Assembly: GCA_024640565.1 (NCBI GenBank)
Contig: JAHEET010000013.1
Coordinates: 124,001-188,000, forward strand
DNA length: 64,000 nt
Origin: Flavobacteriaceae bacterium
GTDB taxonomy: Bacteria > Bacteroidota > Bacteroidia > Flavobacteriales > Flavobacteriaceae
Direction: 5' to 3'
Shown here: in pieces, positions 61,571 through 64,000 of the stretch
Layout of the letters: every line of letters starts with the position of its first letter
How positions within the stretch are numbered: the first letter of the stretch is position 1
Notes under the pieces: generated by a model
What the model was told of the DNA's origin: nothing
Database searches by the model: none
The model's input: the letters and a program-made list of their open reading frames with translations, nothing else
Translations under genes and position numbers: made by a program

Positions 61571-62224
61571 CTAATTCTCTATTAAATCTTTAATAAAATC
61601 GATACTGATTTCTGTAAAATCTGCAAAGTTGAATTGTGCTTCAGACAATACATTTTCATCTCCAATACCAATACTAATCATATTTGCTGCATTTGCGGCT
61701 TCTACACCAGCTACAGCATCTTCAAAAACAACACAATCATTCGAATTTACACCTAATTGTTTTGCTGCTAACAGAAAAACTTCTGAGTCTGGTTTAGCTT
61801 TTGTTACATTATTTCCGTCTACAATTGTATCGAAATAAGACAATAAACCAACTTTTTCTAAAATAGGTTGTGCGTTTTTACTTGCTGATCCTAAAGCAAT
61901 TGGAATATTATTTTCTTTTAAATATTCTAATATTTTAGGAACATCTGGAAGAATTTCAGATTCATCCATATTTTCTATGTACTTTAGATAATCTTCATTT
62001 TTTGAAATCATCCAAGTATCAAATTCTTTTTTAGTTGCTTCTCTTTTTCCAATATCCAACAGAATTTCTAAACAGCGTTTTCTACTTACACCTTTAAATA
62101 ATTCGTTTTGTTCTTTGGTAAATTCGAAACCTAATTCGTTTGCTAGCTTTTTCCAAGCTAAATAATGATATTTGGCAGTGTCTACTATAACACCATCCAA
62201 ATCAAAAATAAATCCTTTTTTCAT
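61571..62224 (-). CDS. pgmB: Beta-phosphoglucomutase
   Basis: FIFDLDGVIVDTAKYHYLAWKKLANELG; LFKGVSRKRCLEILL; VFEDAVAGVEAANAANM; next to GH65. Confidence 0.95.
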   Translation of the reverse strand: MKKGFIFDLDGVIVDTAKYHYLAWKKLANELGFEFTKEQNELFKGVSRKRCLEILLDIGKREATKKEFDTWMISKNEDYLKYIENMDESEILPDVPKILEYLKENNIPIALGSASKNAQPILEKVGLLSYFDTIVDGNNVTKAKPDSEVFLLAAKQLGVNSNDCVVFEDAVAGVEAANAANMISIGIGDENVLSEAQFNFADFTEISIDFIKDLIEN

Positions 62225-62232
62225 TTTAATTT

Positions 62233-63603
62233 TTAAACTTCTTCTTGATAACTAATTGCATTTTTATTAGTGATTAGCAAATTACATAAACCAGCAATTA
62301 CTAAACTAATTCCAGCAATTGTCATTGCATTTATAGCTTCATCACCCAATAAACTGGATACATAATTAATTCCACCTAAAGCAGCAATTATTTGTGGTAT
62401 AACTATAAACATATTAAAAATACCCATAATTACACCCATTTTCTTTGGATCTACAGAACTTGATAACATTGCATAAGGCATAGATAAAATACTACCCCAA
62501 GCAAAACCTATTAAAACAAAACAGTATTTTAAATTTTCTGGTGAAGCATAATTCATTAATAAAAAACCTACACCTCCTAATATTAAAGAAAATAGATGTA
62601 CATATTTTCTATTGATATTTCTTTTTGAAGTGTATAATGTTAATAATAAAGCAAATGCCATTGAAGATAAACCGTAAATACCCATTGCAGAACCTACTGA
62701 ATTAGAAGATTCTTGAAATTTAGTGTTTGCAATTTTAAAAGCTTCAGCTTGCACAGTATCAGCCATATTATATGCTGATTCAATTGGAGCTGGAGTTGCA
62801 AAAACGTGTTCTGTTAAAGCAGGATTTGCCATAGACCACATTGTAAAGAATGCAAACCAAGAAAAAAATTGAATAATGCCTAACTTTTTCATAGTCATTG
62901 GCATACTTCCTATATTGTTCAGAATATCAGGAATAAAATTGTTCTTTTTGGCTTTTTCTTTTTCAAACTCTTCCATATCTTCTGGAGGATATTCATCTGT
63001 AGTAAAAACAGTATATAGAATACTTACTAAAAAGACAAAAGCACCAATTGCAAAAGCAACTTTTACAGACATTGGCACAATACCAGATGCTGCTTCATTG
63101 CTTACACCTAACTTTGAAACTAACCAAGGTAAATTGCTTGCTATCCAAGTTCCAATTCCTATAATTAATGTTTGTACAACAAAACCATAAGATCTCTGAG
63201 ATTGTGTTAATTTATCTGCAACTAAAGCTCTAAAAGGCTCCATAGAAATGTTTATAGACGCATCTAAAATCCATAGAAAACCAGCAGCTACCCATAATGC
63301 AGGAGAGTGAGGAACAAAGAACAATGCTAATGAACTTAAGACTGCTCCAACTAAAAAGTAAGGTCTTCTTCTACCCCATTTTACACTCCAAGTTCTGTCA
63401 CTCATATAACCAATTATAGGTTGTACAATCAAACCTGTTAAAGGCGCTGCAATCCAAAGTAAAGGAATATCTTCTTTCCCTGCTCCTAAAGTTTGAAAAA
63501 TTCTTGACATAAATCCACCTTGAAGGGCGAATCCAAATTGTATACCTAGAAATCCAAAACTCATGTTCCAGATTTGCCAGAAGCTTAATTTACGCTTTTC
63601 CAT
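62233..63603 (-). CDS. MFS sugar transporter (GPH/SLC45-like, probable maltose/maltodextrin)
   Basis: FWQIWNMSFGFLGIQFGFALQGGFMSRIFQTLGA; PIIGYMSDRTWSVKWGRRRPYFLVGA; operon context. Confidence 0.9.
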   Translation of the reverse strand: MEKRKLSFWQIWNMSFGFLGIQFGFALQGGFMSRIFQTLGAGKEDIPLLWIAAPLTGLIVQPIIGYMSDRTWSVKWGRRRPYFLVGAVLSSLALFFVPHSPALWVAAGFLWILDASINISMEPFRALVADKLTQSQRSYGFVVQTLIIGIGTWIASNLPWLVSKLGVSNEAASGIVPMSVKVAFAIGAFVFLVSILYTVFTTDEYPPEDMEEFEKEKAKKNNFIPDILNNIGSMPMTMKKLGIIQFFSWFAFFTMWSMANPALTEHVFATPAPIESAYNMADTVQAEAFKIANTKFQESSNSVGSAMGIYGLSSMAFALLLTLYTSKRNINRKYVHLFSLILGGVGFLLMNYASPENLKYCFVLIGFAWGSILSMPYAMLSSSVDPKKMGVIMGIFNMFIVIPQIIAALGGINYVSSLLGDEAINAMTIAGISLVIAGLCNLLITNKNAISYQEEV

Positions 63604-63747
63604 TATCGAATATTATTAATGAATATTACGATAAGTATTTGTGACTTATCAAATTACTAAAAGTGTGGAATGTAATTTATTGATAAATCGATTAATGATT
63701 CAAATATATATTTTTTTTGGTAAATTGATTAAAAGTAACGAATAAAT

Positions 63748-63999
63748 CTACGACGACGGTTTCGTAGATTCTCGAAGTTTTAAATCACTAGAAATCACAA
63801 TTTTTTTAGGACTATAAACTTCCGATTCTTTTTTTATTCTTTCAATTAAAAGTTCTACTGCTTGTTTACCCATAGTAAAACCATGTTGTGCAATTGTAGT
63901 TATTGAAGGTGATGAGTATTCTGATATTAAACCATCTGTAAAACCTATGATAGACATATCTTCAGGAACATTAAAACCTCTCTCTTTAGCTATTCTCAT
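63748..63999 (-). CDS. LacI-family transcriptional regulator (partial; N-terminus beyond window)
   Basis: GFNVPEDMSIIGFTDGLISEYSSPSITTIAQHGFTMGKQAVELLIERI. Confidence 0.93.
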   Translation of the reverse strand: MRIAKERGFNVPEDMSIIGFTDGLISEYSSPSITTIAQHGFTMGKQAVELLIERIKKESEVYSPKKIVISSDLKLRESTKPSS

Positions 64000-64000
64000 T

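Noticed and set aside
1-64000. CRISPR arrays, restriction-modification, toxin-antitoxin or known anti-phage systems
   Set aside because: No regular spacer-repeat array or recognisable defence gene seen; the accessory island contains surface, IS and decayed genes instead

Overview
Chromosomal window from a marine-type Flavobacteriaceae (Bacteroidota). Left end (1-7.4 kb, minus strand): str/S10 ribosomal-protein genes (rpsC partial, rplV, rpsS, rplB, rplW, rplD, rplC, rpsJ, fusA, rpsG, rpsL). The S10 block is split after rpsJ by a terminator plus a new promoter and a long rplC leader. 7.5-16.5 kb: a BamA/TamA-like outer-membrane protein, a collapsed remnant of a SusC/third-lipoprotein locus, and an intact SusC-SusD-third lipoprotein operon with no linked enzyme. 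16.5-36.6 kb: mostly housekeeping genes (rlmB, rhomboid, rarA, HAD phosphatase, radC, trkA/trkH, an HprK-like kinase with a PqqD-like N-terminus, mpl, M28 peptidase, kdsA) with a small surface-glycan-type cluster. 36.7-37.1 kb: tmRNA (tag GEDNYALAA), whose 3' end is overlapped by a truncated serine recombinase. 38.2-50.6 kb: a decaying accessory island bounded by IS6-like insertion-sequence ends. It carries a broken sulfatase, a 1904-aa repeat-containing T9SS-type surface protein and several frameshifted small genes. 50.7-64 kb: alpha-glucan/maltose utilisation locus (three GH13, an esterase-GH31 fusion, GH65, beta-phosphoglucomutase, MFS transporter, LacI regulator). All family calls come from reading the sequence; no database search was run.
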